From contig CP142458.1 in NCBI GenBank assembly GCA_038049695.1, forward strand, positions 61,971,501-62,035,500: DNA of 64,000 nucleotides, read 5' to 3'. The notes under the pieces are model-generated. The model was not told where the DNA came from, searched no databases, and saw only the letters and a list, made by a program, of their open reading frames with translations. Position numbers and translations under genes: made by a program. This DNA comes from Cinnamomum chago. Its lineage: Eukaryota; Streptophyta; Magnoliopsida; Laurales; Lauraceae. The stretch's first letter is position 1; each line of letters opens with the position of its first letter. Below, piece by piece: positions 35,159-46,654 of the stretch.

Positions 35159-36847
35159 ATGAAGAAGATGAAGAAGGTTGTTCTGGATTCTTCTCCTTCT
35201 TATGTATTTGATGAGGAGGCGAAGAACAGGTTCAGGCATCAGAGCCTCATGCAAGATTTCAGCGAGTTGGAGAAGGTCAGATCTGGTTCTTGTTTTGTTT
35301 TCCTTTCCCTTTATTTTGGAAGGTTTAGGACTTTCTTTTGTCTGGGTTCTCTTCTATGGATCTGGGTCCTTTTTTCTTTTTCCCCATTCGTTCAGGACCT
35401 TGTGTTTTTCCTTAGATGGGTTTTCCATTTTTTCTTGATTTGGGGAAGATCAAGGGTTCAGTGATATGGGGTTCTCTTTAGAAGATCTAGAGTTTGTACT
35501 TTTATTGCCTTCTTGCACCTTGCTTGATTTTAGAAGGGATTATGGCTGCCTGTTTTGCTTGTTCTCAATTGTAAGATTAGACTTCTTTTATATGTGGATT
35601 TTTCTCCATGTTGTTTATGCTGATTTGTAACTTGTTAAAGATCTGGGGTTTTTCTTGGCTTCTTGTTATTGAATGGATAAAATAGGGCTTCTGTAGTTTT
35701 TTCAATTATCATTTCTTGGGTGGTTTTCCTGGCTTGTTGATCTGTGAAACATATGGGGTTATGTAGGTTTATTCTGCTTTTGCTATGCAATTTTTGTTAG
35801 AGTTTTCTTCTTTGATTTGCAGAAGATCTAGTGTTCAGAGGTTTGATTTTGGGCCTCTCTAGGATCTCTTTTGAGCCTTTTCTCTATTGAATAAAATACC
35901 CTTCTCTTACCATTTTCTTCTTCCCATATCTATTTTCTTTCTTATGGGTTTCTTTGTAATCATCTGAAATATGCCCTTTAAGATTTCTTATGATCATTTC
36001 TAATCCTCTTCCTGGAAAAGATGAAGGTTACTTGAAAGTAAATAAGTTTCCCCCCGTAAAGAACAAGGCCAACTTTATAAAAAAAATGAAGTTTTTTGTT
36101 ATTAGATATTTGGTTTTGTCTATTAAATCACAAATTTAATAGGTTTCATCTTGAACTGTGATCATGTAACAGGAAACTGAAGAGACGAAGAAAAGATTGC
36201 AGAAAGCTAAACTAAAACAGCTCAGGCTCTTAGCTGAAGTCAGGTAGCAACACTTACCTCTTTATTTGTTTCAATCCCATTTTTCTCTATGTATGGTTGG
36301 TTTTTCTTATCTCAAAAATAGTACAGTAAAAACTAGAAATTGAGTTTTCTTTTTATGTGTTTGTGAATTTCAGATTCTTGAGGAGAAGATACAAATATTT
36401 ATTGAAAAACCCATCTCAGAAAACCCCTTTAGAACCTCTCGTTCAACCTAAACTTCCAAATATCCGCAATCAGAGCTCCTTAAAAGAAAGGAATTACAGA
36501 GAAAAGGAAGCTTCTATTAAAAGAACTCCTGCAATTGATCTGAATCAGATATCGGTAATTAATTTCTCAATTTGATCAAAATTTGAGTTTTGTCTAATAT
36601 TAGCATTTTATATTATGGGTTAGTAACTTTTTTTTTTTTTTTTTCATTCTAATGGCAGAGAGGGGAAGAAACGGAGGAATTTGTTTGGGAAGCCCCAAGG
36701 ATGGATAAGAAATTAGAAAGGCCTTCAGCTGAAGGTGATGCGTCCGCAGGTGATCTGAAATGGGTTTGTAGAGATGTTGGCAACGGGCCAAGTCGGTCTG
36801 GGAAAAGGAAGATTTCATGGCAAGATCAGGTAGCTTTGAGGGTTTGA
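35159..36847 (+). CDS. Plant-specific basic coiled-coil-like protein of unknown function
   Basis: Four exons join in phase: 35159-35275, 36173-36243, 36374-36554 and 36659-36847. All introns are GT-AG. They encode 185 residues from ATG 35159 to TGA 36845-36847. Residues 1-39 include YVFDEEAKNRFRHQSLMQDF. Exon 2 is a charged helix rich in K, Q, L and E. Exon 3 starts with VRFLRRRYKYLLKNP. The C-terminus is KRKISWQDQVALRV. The Arg/Lys clusters suggest nuclear location, and the heptad-like middle suggests a short coiled coil. I recall plant proteins of similar layout annotated only as uncharacterised, so no function is assigned. Inclusion of all four exons rests on frame continuity and splice-site quality. 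Confidence 0.78.
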
Positions 36848-39800
36848 GAGCTTCCTATTTAAGTTTTCCCTTCAGGTGCAGAAATTCTCTTTCTAAAAGA
36901 AACTAGGTCTCTCTTAGGTGCTCGTCACAGGCACAAGCGATTGGTTGTTCCTTTTTTCTTATATATCGTTTTTCATCTTTTGTAAAGAAACATGAAAATC
37001 CGTAATGTTGTTGCGGAAGAACCATACCAATTAACCAGATGATCTGTATATTTTTTCTTTCTCAAGGAAATTTTCTGTTACTCAATAATTTCCTAGTTCA
37101 TTGTAAGTTGAACACACTTTTACTGGGTGAATTGGGTGCATGAGTTATCTGAACTTTCTGGATTGTTCCATTTCAAGTCATCATGCAAAGTTATACAGTC
37201 CTATCAATTCCTACTATGTCATTTTAGGTTGTTTATAAAAGAGCAATATGCTTGGTAACATTCAATTAGGAGATTGCACATAATGACCTGTGAATAGTAA
37301 GATAGACTGAATGTGTGATGTCGATCAATTTATAGGCAGCTATTGTTGCAATTGTTCATTCCTTGTATGCATTAGTGGGGCTCTTATTTCTTTCATTTGA
37401 ACAGTTGATCTGATGGGTTACACTACACAGATTGATTCAGACCAAAATTCTTCCAGACAGCTTGTAAATAGATGATTAAGTAGAATTGCACAAAATATCC
37501 GCATTTCAATGAAGACAGCTGAATAATGTATGGTAGGATGATTTGGGGGTGTTTTGGGGTGGAGGCTGGATTCCACCATGTCCATAGTCTGTGTTACCTT
37601 GTACTTGTCCATTTTATTGGTGATTATTTATCCTCTAAGTGAGTTTGTGGTTGATATCTTTCGGCCATATGAAACCGGCCTGCTGTAGGTTGTTAGAAAA
37701 ATAATATCCATTGAGCCATCTAGGCCACAATTTGTTACTTCTCTTGTAGTTGAGTGAGGGTCTTTTCCAGTCTCCTTTTTGACTGACCATTTGCAGTATC
37801 TGATGGTTGTGATTGTAATCACAGGAGCCTTGATTGACCAGGAGATGGGCAATTGAAATTTGAGTACAGGGTATCAGCCTACAGGTTTTGACTTTTTATT
37901 ATTTGTTTATCATTTATGCGCCCTTGGTGCAGCCAACCAATGAAATGATTGAGAGCAATCTCGCTTGGGTGTATGCGTGGCATTATTATCTGTTACACTA
38001 GACCATAATTTCACGTACTCAAATTTGGGCCAAAGACCATGCACATTAGAAATTATTTCTTCCTGAGATGCAAAGAATGAATTCCATTTCCAATGGATTA
38101 GCTATCTGGAACACCCAACCTTATTTCCACCGGATTAGCTATCTGGGACACCCAACAATGGTTTCACATGTATGAATTTGTGGACCAAGACCATGCACGG
38201 TAGAACGTAATTCTTCCTGAGATGCAAAGAATGCATTGTGATTGTTCATACGATGCAAGCGATGCTTGCTGCTTTTCCCCTGTTGTCCGTACCTACTCTG
38301 CACCTAATTCACTGTTTAGAGACTTCTTAGTTCTATCTGATCACATGAGACAGTATCTTTTATATGCTTATGCAACTTAGATTTGTTTCTCAGCCACCCC
38401 ATGTATCTGTTTTATCTTTATATTGTTGATGTTTTAGCTGAATTGATGATAAGGCCAAGCTGATGATAATGATATTTGATGATTCAATTGGAAAAGAGAC
38501 AGATGTTCCTTGTGACACAATTAAAGTTGCACCAGATTTTGATCAGTTACACCTTTTAGATCCTTGTTCTGACTTGATTGATGTGGAGATTTTTTATTTT
38601 AATTATTTATTTTGTGCTTTAAGAGATTGATGTGGTGGTTGAATCCTTTCTTTGCTGGAATTTTTTTTTCCACTAATGATAATGACATCAAATTAGGAAG
38701 TTGTGAAATTTGTTTTATCAGATTTCTCTAAAGGGAACTCTCTGATATTCTGATAGATTACTGAGAAATAGTTGATATTTGAAGTGACCGTGGCAATTCC
38801 ATCCCCATTCAGTCACTTGTGAACTTACCTTGGTAAGAACTTCCAGATGAGACCAAAGCAACCATTTATCGTCCTGAGAACCCATTTGACTGAAACTGAC
38901 TCGGTTACATGAACTGCGTCGATCTTTCTATGACTGCTTCTAAACATTCTTTGTTCTTGGCTGCAACCAATTCACAGGTAGTAAGAGTCATTAGCAATCT
39001 GACTGTCATGTTAATCATGTTTCAAGGATACAAAGAAATTGGCAAAGCGGTCTGGATTTGAGCATTTTGCTTTCTTCCAAAATGCTCTGGGTATTGGGAG
39101 TGTAGGCACTGGGATTGTTATTTAATGATGATTATCATTTCTAATTTGATTTGGAATGAGGCTCTCTTTTGTCCCATTTGGATCCTTGTAACTAAGTTAC
39201 CCTGCAGCTAGGCAACAAGTGAATCTTATTGCCTGTAATTGGCCCTGCAGCGCTCTACTGATTTGAGGCCAACTCAGATCCTGTAAACACAGGACCAGTC
39301 ATGTGCCCTTGATCTGTCTGCATTTGGTCCACTTTAAGGAAGATTCAACGGGGAACCATTCTGATTACAGGTTTTAAGAGGGCATATTATGATTCTTAAC
39401 CTTCAACTTTAGTGGCTTTGTAAGTGCAATTTCTATCTTGATTTAATAGAAGAATACGTTGTGTCAAATTAGATTGAGCACCAATACAGGGACTAAGAAG
39501 GGCGGTGAGACTTTTTATTATAAATAGGTAGGTTTAAGTTGGCCCTTCCAAAATTCAGGTTGCACCTTGATAGCCCACCTACCTGACTTGCACCAACTAG
39601 ATGGAATGCAGCACCTACCAATTTGGTGCCCCACATTTATCATCCCATGCATCTTGAAGAGGAATCCAATGAAGACTACTACTGTTTTACTGGGGGCACC
39701 TTTGAAAATCGTTAAGGTTGAATGACTCACTTGAAACACAGCCAGCTAATTCACAATGCTTGGTAGTGGGTGATAGAAGGTGAGGCAGTTTATACTTGCG

Positions 39801-41924
39801 GTTCATTAATGCAACCAAACGCTAATTATTATTATTATTTGGGTCAGCACAGGGAAAACAAAACAAGAGACCAACGAGACAACAAAAACTTTTGGGGCTA
39901 ATGGGAATCTTAACATGCATTTCGCTAACAAGATAGTAAAAAGTGGGCTTATAATCTTGCCTTTTGAGGAAAAAAAAAGTCATTTTTGAATTCCATATAG
40001 CCCGCCATAGGCTTTAGTTAAGGATGGGTGGACTGGATGAGGGGAATCCCATCCGTATGTTCCACCATTCTTCAGTACTGATATTATAATGAAAATTAGA
40101 CAACATTCCAAACCACAAGCCAAATCACACTGTTCATTCCAAATCACAATGAAACATTCACAGTGCTCCAGCTCACAAATGGAGTGGACTGCTTTTAAGG
40201 CCAAGAGTTTTTGAGCTGAGAAAAGCTCTCATTGGTATAACCTTCCTTATGCATTTCCACCCAAACAGAGGAACCCTTTGGGGAATATGAATTTTACAAA
40301 AGGCCTTCTAGTTGACAAGGGTACTATTACTATTAATATTATCACTAATTCACAGTTTATAGGCAAGCTTTGTGGTAACCTGGCCATTCTTAGAAAAAAA
40401 AAGTTCAGACCCTCCTATCCTCATTGTTCTTGCATGAGACATAAACTTAGGGTATTTTCCATATCCTTTCCATTACTAAAAACACGTTTTCTTTCGCCCG
40501 AATTTCTATTTGGAGTAAGGAGATCTTTTACTACTTTTCTAGGCTTGGAGATAGGGGAGATTGATCTTCTAAGTCCACTCTTCAATGGAATCAAACTATT
40601 GTTTTGGGTAGAGATTTTTTTCCCCATTATCGATGATCCACGCTATATTAGTTTTAATGAAATTAACAGCTTCAACAAATCCCTTCCAAAATCAAGAGTA
40701 CCCCCCTTCCTACTATTGGGCTCCAGCAATGTTTTATTAGGGTAGCTTGAAGAATTCTAGAGCATGGCAAACTATCATTAGAAAGATATTTTTCAGCCAG
40801 TTTTGACTAATAGAGCAAAATTACTGGATTGCAACTTTCTATTACCCAAACCACCCTTAATAATTGGTTTGCATATTCCTTTCAGCTGATTGTATGAAGG
40901 TTCTTTTTCCTAGACCGGTATAGTTGATGCCATTGCTTTATTCAGCATATTTAGCCCCACTTGTGAAAGGATCAAAGATTGCCATCATTTCATTTTATTA
41001 AGCAGAGGCAAAAAAATTATAGCTCTATGAATATTGAACTTTAATGAATTTCCCATGTACTTCTCCTCCATAGGAGCCTGGCAATTTTAGAGCACCCAAA
41101 TGAAGCACAACTTTCATAACTTCCTCCTCTGGGGGATTGCCAGAAGGGTAAAAAATTGTCATTCTGAAATCAGGATGGCATTTACAGTCTCCCTAACCAT
41201 AGATAGTTTTCTCAACTGCTTAATCCTAATCAAACTCAAAGCGTTAAGAGTCTTTAGAGAGAGGATCAGGAGTCCTAATTTCATTAGCATTTGGAGAATT
41301 GACAAGAACAAACAAGGCTTCAAGTATTCAATGAATATAATTAGATTATGAATGATTTATAGGGACCTTTGAACAACACTGCCTGAATCTACATTATTGA
41401 CCCTTCTAAATCCCTTTCGCCCTCTATTGTTTTGATCAAGTAACACTTAACTTCAATTTCAAGGATTCAAACTTGATATGTTTTTAATGCAATCTCGTTG
41501 GCTTAACTTTTCAGGTAACTGTAAAATTGAATAGAGTGTAAATTCAAGAGGTGATGAATATACAGCCTGCAGCTGAACAGCAAAGGGACAGAAAAGAGCT
41601 TGATAAAAAGATTTCATTAGAGATAATATAATACTCTCCCCTGCTTGGGAGATGCGAATCACACTCCAACAATAACACATGATATATATACAGTGGTAGA
41701 AATAAAATTTGGGAGATGGTAGTACAACACAAAATACTCCCAAAATACATGAAGCAAGAGCCCCTCTGATCCACAGAAATAGAGAAGAGAAGGAACTCTG
41801 CATTATATACTTGGCTATACACACAACCAGTTCAATTAATACAAAGAAAACCCAATGTTATTTACATCTTAAAAATTATTCTGAGATGCCTTTCGGCATT
41901 CATCAAGATAAAATCAAAATCCAA
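36848..41924. other. Intergenic region between the 185-residue gene and DNAJ8
   Basis: The left edge should hold the 3' UTR of the upstream gene and the right edge (about 41500-41924) the 3' UTR of DNAJ8. Near 38020-38236 two short direct repeats interleave: CTTCCTGAGATGCAAAGAATG (about 38060 and 38213) and GGATTAGCTATCTGG (about 38095 and 38132). A 155-codon frame at 40278-40745 has no recognisable domain and is judged fortuitous. No other gene was seen. Confidence 0.5.
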
Positions 41925-43006
41925 TCAAATGTAAGGATTGATGTGTGAAGTGTAATCTCTGATGCCTGCACCTTCCCATCCCATCCATTCCTCCCACAAG
42001 TCCCAGCTTGGATCATGCATTCCCCTCATGGAATCATCATAACTATCTTCACTGTATTGATCATAAGATTCATCCGAATTAGACTCTCTCAGATTCGTCA
42101 TCACCATCTGCATAAATCAAACAAACATAACCAATGTTAGATTTCTATAACATCTAAATTTTTTTTCAGATGTTTTGGATAACACAGAGTGGGTGAAAAG
42201 CCCAATCACCTTTTCATCCATAGGGCAAAGCCAATCCCCAAGAAATCCACCCATCTGATCTTACACTGTGATCAAATGGATATTTTTCTATATACTTTTT
42301 TCACCATCCAAAAGTCAAGAACACATGCACAATGAATTGGATGCTTTGGATTCAGGATTCACCATGACAAACATTTAACCCTTTGATGGACGACAGGACA
42401 ATGCACTTCAATAACCACAGTGCATTGTACAAACTATCTATGGATGACATGAATGTCGCCCAATTCAGGGACATGGGTATATCCCTCTTAAGTCATCTGG
42501 GGTGACAAAAAAACAAGAAAAAAAAAAAAAAAAGCAGTTCAAACCCAATCAATAGGATTTGATTATAGTCATAGAGATGTATATGGATACTCACATCATA
42601 AGCTTCATTGATCCTATGAAATTGAACCCCACAGTTGCTCCCCTTGCAGACATCTGGGTGATACTGAAACATATACAAAAACAACCCAAAATACCATCAT
42701 CAATCAAAAGCCCATCAAAACACCATTCAAAGTAAAAACAGAATCTCAATATCAAAAACTCCCCACAAGACATGAAAAAAACAAATGGCATCAGGAAAAA
42801 AAAAAAAAAAAACCCACCTGCAATGCAAGCTGCCTGAATGCTTTCTTAACCTCTTTCTCAGAAGCACCTGGTTGAATTCTCAACGTTCTGTACTGATCTG
42901 TCAAACTTGCAGAAGAACAACAAACCCTTCCAACGTTCCTTCTCTTTCCCTTCAAATAACCTCCTTGAATCCAAGACCCACATGCCATTCCCATAGAACT
43001 AGCCAT
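41925..43006 (-). CDS. DNAJ8: Chaperone protein DnaJ 8, chloroplastic (J8-type small J protein)
   Basis: Three minus-strand exons, 43006-42818, 42663-42595 and 42107-41925, join in phase with GT-AG introns into 146 residues. The N-terminus ([16 protein letters not shown], basic, few acids) looks like a plastid transit peptide ending near VCCSSAS. The J domain runs from about residue 34 ([19 protein letters not shown]) through [10 protein letters not shown] and [12 protein letters not shown] with the diagnostic HPD, to FHRINEAYD. An acidic linker and a conserved tail, [20 protein letters not shown], match the Arabidopsis J8 family. J proteins stimulate Hsp70 ATPase through HPD. J8 proteins act in the chloroplast stroma and have been linked to photosynthetic performance. 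ATG at 43006 was chosen; the in-frame codon two before it is TTG. Confidence 0.94.
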
Positions 43007-43336
43007 CTTCAATCAAAAGCAACAAATGCAAACACTCCAAACACCAAAAATCAACGCCCTCTAACAGGAAAAGATATCAACACCAAAAATCAACACCCTC
43101 TGACAGGAAAAGATATCAAAGATAACAGATGATTTCCTCAACCCAGAGAGATCAAGACCCTATAAATATGTTAAGGATGGATGCCCCACAAATCCCAACA
43201 CCTCAGATAGATTGAGACCCAATGAATAATAAAAAGAGAGCTTTGAAAGAATCAAATGACACGGCAAGGCGACTTTTCAAGATGTGGACCCTGTAAGAGA
43301 GAATTGATACGCTCGGTTGGTGCCTTGTATACCATA

Positions 43337-43349
43337 ATATATTTATATA
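43337..43349 (-). promoter_or_regulatory. Probable TATA box of DNAJ8
   Basis: The minus strand reads TATATAAATATATT about 335 bp upstream of the DNAJ8 start codon. Transcription starting ~30 bp downstream would give a 5' leader of about 300 nt. It is the best TATA match between the ATG and the G-box cluster. Confidence 0.55.
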
Positions 43350-43493
43350 GAAGAAGACCGGTTGGTGACTGTGGGTCCCACTGATTCAAATCTGAACCGT
43401 TAAAAAAACATCCTTAAAGTCTTATGGTGATCTGATGTGGGCCCACCGTCAGATTTTTAAATTAAGAAGAGGAGGGTTTTGATCACGTGGAAG

Positions 43494-43644
43494 AAGATGG
43501 GGGCTGACGTGGCCCGGAAGACGGGGCGGTCTTATCCGTTGCCCTTTCTTATCCCTATTCGTCAGGGAATCTTTTGGGAAATCCTGAATGGTGACAAACA
43601 CGTGGTGGGCGATGGGAAGGGGGCCTGTATGTGATGGACACGTG
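43494..43644 (-). promoter_or_regulatory. Cluster of G-box and ACGT elements upstream of DNAJ8
   Basis: Perfect CACGTG G-boxes lie at 43494-43499, 43599-43604 and 43639-43644, plus a TGACGTGG hybrid at 43505-43512. All are within 150 bp and about 145-300 bp upstream of the putative TATA box. Two are in ACACGTGG/T context, also typical of ABA-response elements. G-boxes bind bZIP factors such as HY5 and bHLH factors such as PIFs, so light or ABA control of this chloroplast gene is a reasonable inference. Confidence 0.65.
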
Positions 43645-44057
43645 TGTGGCTACGGTTGTGTGTAAGAACAGAAATTTAGGAGTTTTGTTTCAATGCGAAT
43701 TTGTGTTGGATAATGCTTGGGAGAAATTGGAATTGGATTTGGCTTTGTTTTAGCCAAAAGTGGATAAACTCAAAACAGTACAATGTTTCCATGTGTCCTT
43801 ACAAAATTAGGAGTTTTTGGTTTTTAGATGTGGAGAAAAAGGTGGAGAGCCAATGCTAAATTTTGAAGTTGGATAATTTTCTCTACTTTCATTTCTTTAT
43901 ATATATATATATATATATTTGGTATTTAAGTACGCCCAAGGTATGAGTAATGTGTATCTTAACCTCTGGATTGAGTAATGATCCTAGCCTTTGATTGTAG
44001 GTCTAGATTTATTAGAAATTTTTATGAAAAAGTTATGCTTAAACTCTAATTAAAAAA
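43645..44057. other. Intergenic DNA upstream of DNAJ8
   Basis: This is AT-rich sequence with an (AT)n microsatellite at about 43897-43918. No gene or clear element end occurs before the start of the next inverted-repeat element. Confidence 0.5.
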
Positions 44058-44834
44058 GATGAACACAATACATAAAAATGATGGATTACGGTACTATATA
44101 TTATTTGGACATAATTACCCATTTAGCATAATGTTATCCCAGTAACGATATCGTGAGCCATTTCACCATTTTTGTGATCAAGATCGTTTGGTAAGGGTGT
44201 GGAGAGGTAGACGGCCGTGGTGAGGGTGATGAGATGAGTTTAGTAGATCGGATTCGTGGAAAAGAAGAAGACAAAGAAGAAGAAGAATAGAGTGAGCCGG
44301 TGATGGTGGCTAAAACTTGAGACTATGGGTGGTGAATTGAAAGGTACATTGGAATGATGCCAAACAAGATCTAAAATTTCAAAAGTAGAATAAGCAAATA
44401 AAGAAGCAAAATAACTAGAAAGTGAAAGAAGAAAGTACAGAATGGACCAAGCCCATAAATCACACTCAACAATCTATTCGAACCCACAAAACACAACCAA
44501 CCCTTCATCAACCGATCCACACAACAGGCACAACACCAACTTCATATCCACACAACAGCCGCTGCACAACACCAACCTCATACCCATCATTATAACATGT
44601 CATCACCCTCCCACACCGTACTCATCCACTCTACCAGTTTCTCAACCTTCTCTCACGATGCACACCCCACTAAACGATCTAGATGATGGGAGAGTTGCAC
44701 GTTTTTTGACAAAAATGATGAATAGGTGACGATATCATCATCGGGGTGATGATCCTTAGAGGGGGTAATTGTGTAAAAAAAAAAAAAGGTATGGCACCCT
44801 AATCCATAATTTTTATGTTTTTATACTCTTATCC
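44058..44834. mobile_element. Decayed MULE-like TIR element E
   Basis: Long imperfect inverted repeats of ~130 bp are visible. The left arm has CATAAAAATGATGGATTA, ACATAATTACCC and ACGATATCGTGAGCC. The right arm, reverse-complemented, has CATAAAAATTATGGATTA, ACACAATTACCCC and ATGATATCGTCACC. Tentative ends give flanking 9-mers ATTAAAAAA and ATTTAAATA (7 of 9, low complexity), so the superfamily is provisional. The interior has opposite strand biases in its halves and a C/A-rich frame (44442-44729) of no recognisable family. Confidence 0.6.
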
Positions 44835-44863
44835 ATTTAAATAAATATAATTTTTAACCCTAA

Positions 44864-45040
44864 GGGGTAGCTCAGTTGGCCTAAGACCACGGTTTGCACC
44901 TCGATGTTGTAGGTTCGAAACTGCATTACCACACTGGGACTACATGGGAGTTTACCTGGCTTCCCTCTGGGCCCGGATGGATTAATCCAACCCAAAGGGT
45001 TGAGAACCTTCCGATAGTCAAATAAATAAATAAATAAATA
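44864..45040 (+). mobile_element. tRNA-derived SINE, copy 2
   Basis: The head contains an RNA polymerase III A box, TAGCTCAGTTGG (44868-44879), and a B box, GGTTCGAAACT (44912-44922), spaced as in tRNAs. The body continues through TTACCTGGCTTCCCTCTGGG and GGATTAATCCAACCCAAAGGG to an (AAAT)n tail ending about 45040. The head and 3' body match the SINE at 17725-17975. A short ATACTCTTATC direct repeat occurs just after the tail and about 30 bp upstream of the head, perhaps a relic of the target duplication. Confidence 0.85.
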
Positions 45041-45375
45041 CTCTTATCAGTGAATAATACCATAATGTTGTCAAATTAAGACAAGTGCTACTTCGAGACA
45101 AGGATTTTATGGGTGACTTGATTGAATTGATGAGAGGTAAATAGCCTTCATAGAAACTATAGAAAGTGATTCATAGTTGACGAGATGAGAAGTTGCAAGG
45201 TAGCCTTTGCCCATGGCCCACATGTGGGACCTATGGAAGATTGGGAATATCTTGTTTCTTATCTTATTTTTCTACTTATTAGTCATTACTTTGCTAATTT
45301 TATTTAATAAGTTGCAATTATGATATTTTTAGTTTCTTTCATTTCCTAATTTGATTTGGAGTCTTTCCCTTTAAG

Positions 45376-45417
<42 letters not shown>

Positions 45418-45419
<2 letters not shown>

Positions 45420-45549
45420 AGATGCTCTTATGAGATGTTAGCATTGGATATGAATTTGAGGCCTCCACTTTTATCTGTTATAGTAAGGTGAGAGCCCCAC
45501 CTTTATTTGTTATAGTAAGGTGAGAGATGCTCTCATAGAAGCATCTCAT
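45418..45549. mobile_element. Small TIR element in (TA)n, copy 2
   Basis: The left end reads GGAGATGCTCTTATGAGA. The right end, reverse-complemented, reads TGAGATGCTTCTATGAGA. A (TA)n run of ~39 bp lies immediately left and another (about 45557-45581) lies right. An internal GTTATAGTAAGGTGAGAG block is tandemly doubled. It is related to the element at 132-310. Confidence 0.65.
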
Positions 45550-45580
<31 letters not shown>

Positions 45581-45581
45581 T

Positions 45582-45776
45582 GAGAAATGTTCAAGTGCAT
45601 CCATCCCTCACCATATGGTGAGGGATGCTTTCATAAATGGAGGATTTCAAGTACATAAGGTGAAGTACAAAATGATTTCAAGTACATAGGGTGAAGTACA
45701 AAATGAGGATTCATGTGCAAAAAAGGGAAAGTGCCCTCACCATATGGTGAGGGATGAATGCACTTGAACATCCCCC
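45582..45776. mobile_element. Small TIR element with CCCTCACCATATGGTGAGGG palindromes
   Basis: The left end reads AAATGTTCAAGTGCATCCAT. The right end, reverse-complemented, reads GGATGTTCAAGTGCATTCAT. Each arm then carries the perfect 20-bp palindrome CCCTCACCATATGGTGAGGG (45605-45624 and 45734-45753). A ~30-bp internal unit (TCAAGTACATA...GTGAAGTACAAAATGA) is doubled near 45640-45705. (TA)n flanks on the left, and (CT)n then (TA)n on the right. Confidence 0.7.
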
Positions 45777-45820
45777 TCCCTCTCTCTCTCTCTCTCTCTC
45801 TTTATATATATATATATATA

Positions 45821-46001
45821 GATGTGACATTCATGTGCATCCATCTCTCACCACATTTACATGGCTTTCCCTCTTTGGGCATGAACATTTTTTTTCCGCA
45901 TATGACCATATATAGCTTTTCATCTTTTGCACATTAATATTTTCAATTTTGTAAGTATCTCTCATCTTATGGTGAGTGATGGATACACATGAATATTCTC
46001 C
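45821..46001. mobile_element. Small TIR element between (TA)n runs, same family
   Basis: The left end contains ATTCATGTGCATCCATCTCT. The right end, reverse-complemented, contains ATTCATGTGTATCCATCACT, and both are followed by CTCACCA-type sequence. (TA)n runs lie on both sides (about 45803-45820 and from about 46003). The ends resemble the elements at 45582 and 14949. No coding sequence is present. Confidence 0.65.
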
Positions 46002-46654
46002 TTATATATATATATAAATATATAAACATGGCATTGTGGATATTGGATTTCAGTGTTTAGAAGAATAATAATATTTTATTGGGTTTTATTCCCCTTCAAG
46101 TGTGTCATCGTGTGATCGTCTATGCGGAAGCCTTTATCGTACTTTGGTATTCATCATGCAAACCCTAATGTAGGATATTCTATCACAAAGTCACCTGTAT
46201 TGGAGAGCATTCTTAATTGAATTATAACATTTTTAGGTTCTTAATCAGGACAAATGTTTTTATCAAAGTTGACTCCATTCTTTTATTGTTCCATGGGCTA
46301 GCTCCACATTGCTATTGGTAGAAAATGTTGGAACCCAAGGGCACCTGAAGTAATCAGCCAATTGCATGGGTCCCCCAGTTGCAATCAATGAGATTGCTTT
46401 CTTCTAGATCAGTAAACCGCATGTGAAAACAAATTAGAGGCTCTAATGAAATGATCTTTCATTTCTTAAAGATATGGAGGAAGCTACTATTAAACTTAAA
46501 ATAATAGTAGAGTCAAACATACAGATTGGTTTGAAGGCTAGATCAATTCCTTTACATTGTAAAGAACTTGCACATGAATCATCCAATAGAATAAGAAAAT
46601 ATGAATAACATGTGTCATCTGCATAAGGCACATTATTCTAATAGGTTGGAAGAT

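Noticed and set aside
40278..40745. 155-codon open frame on the plus strand between the two right-hand genes
   Set aside because: No domain, no plausible splice partners, composition like the surrounding AT-rich DNA, and not near a promoter-like sequence. Length alone is not convincing in a 5-kb intergenic region.
43007..43012. Starting DNAJ8 two codons earlier
   Set aside because: The upstream codon is TTG; ATG at 43006 is the first in-frame ATG and begins a good transit peptide.
44864..44940. A functional tRNA gene
   Set aside because: Although A and B boxes are present, the sequence does not fold into a full cloverleaf with an acceptor stem, and it continues into a SINE body with an (AAAT)n tail.
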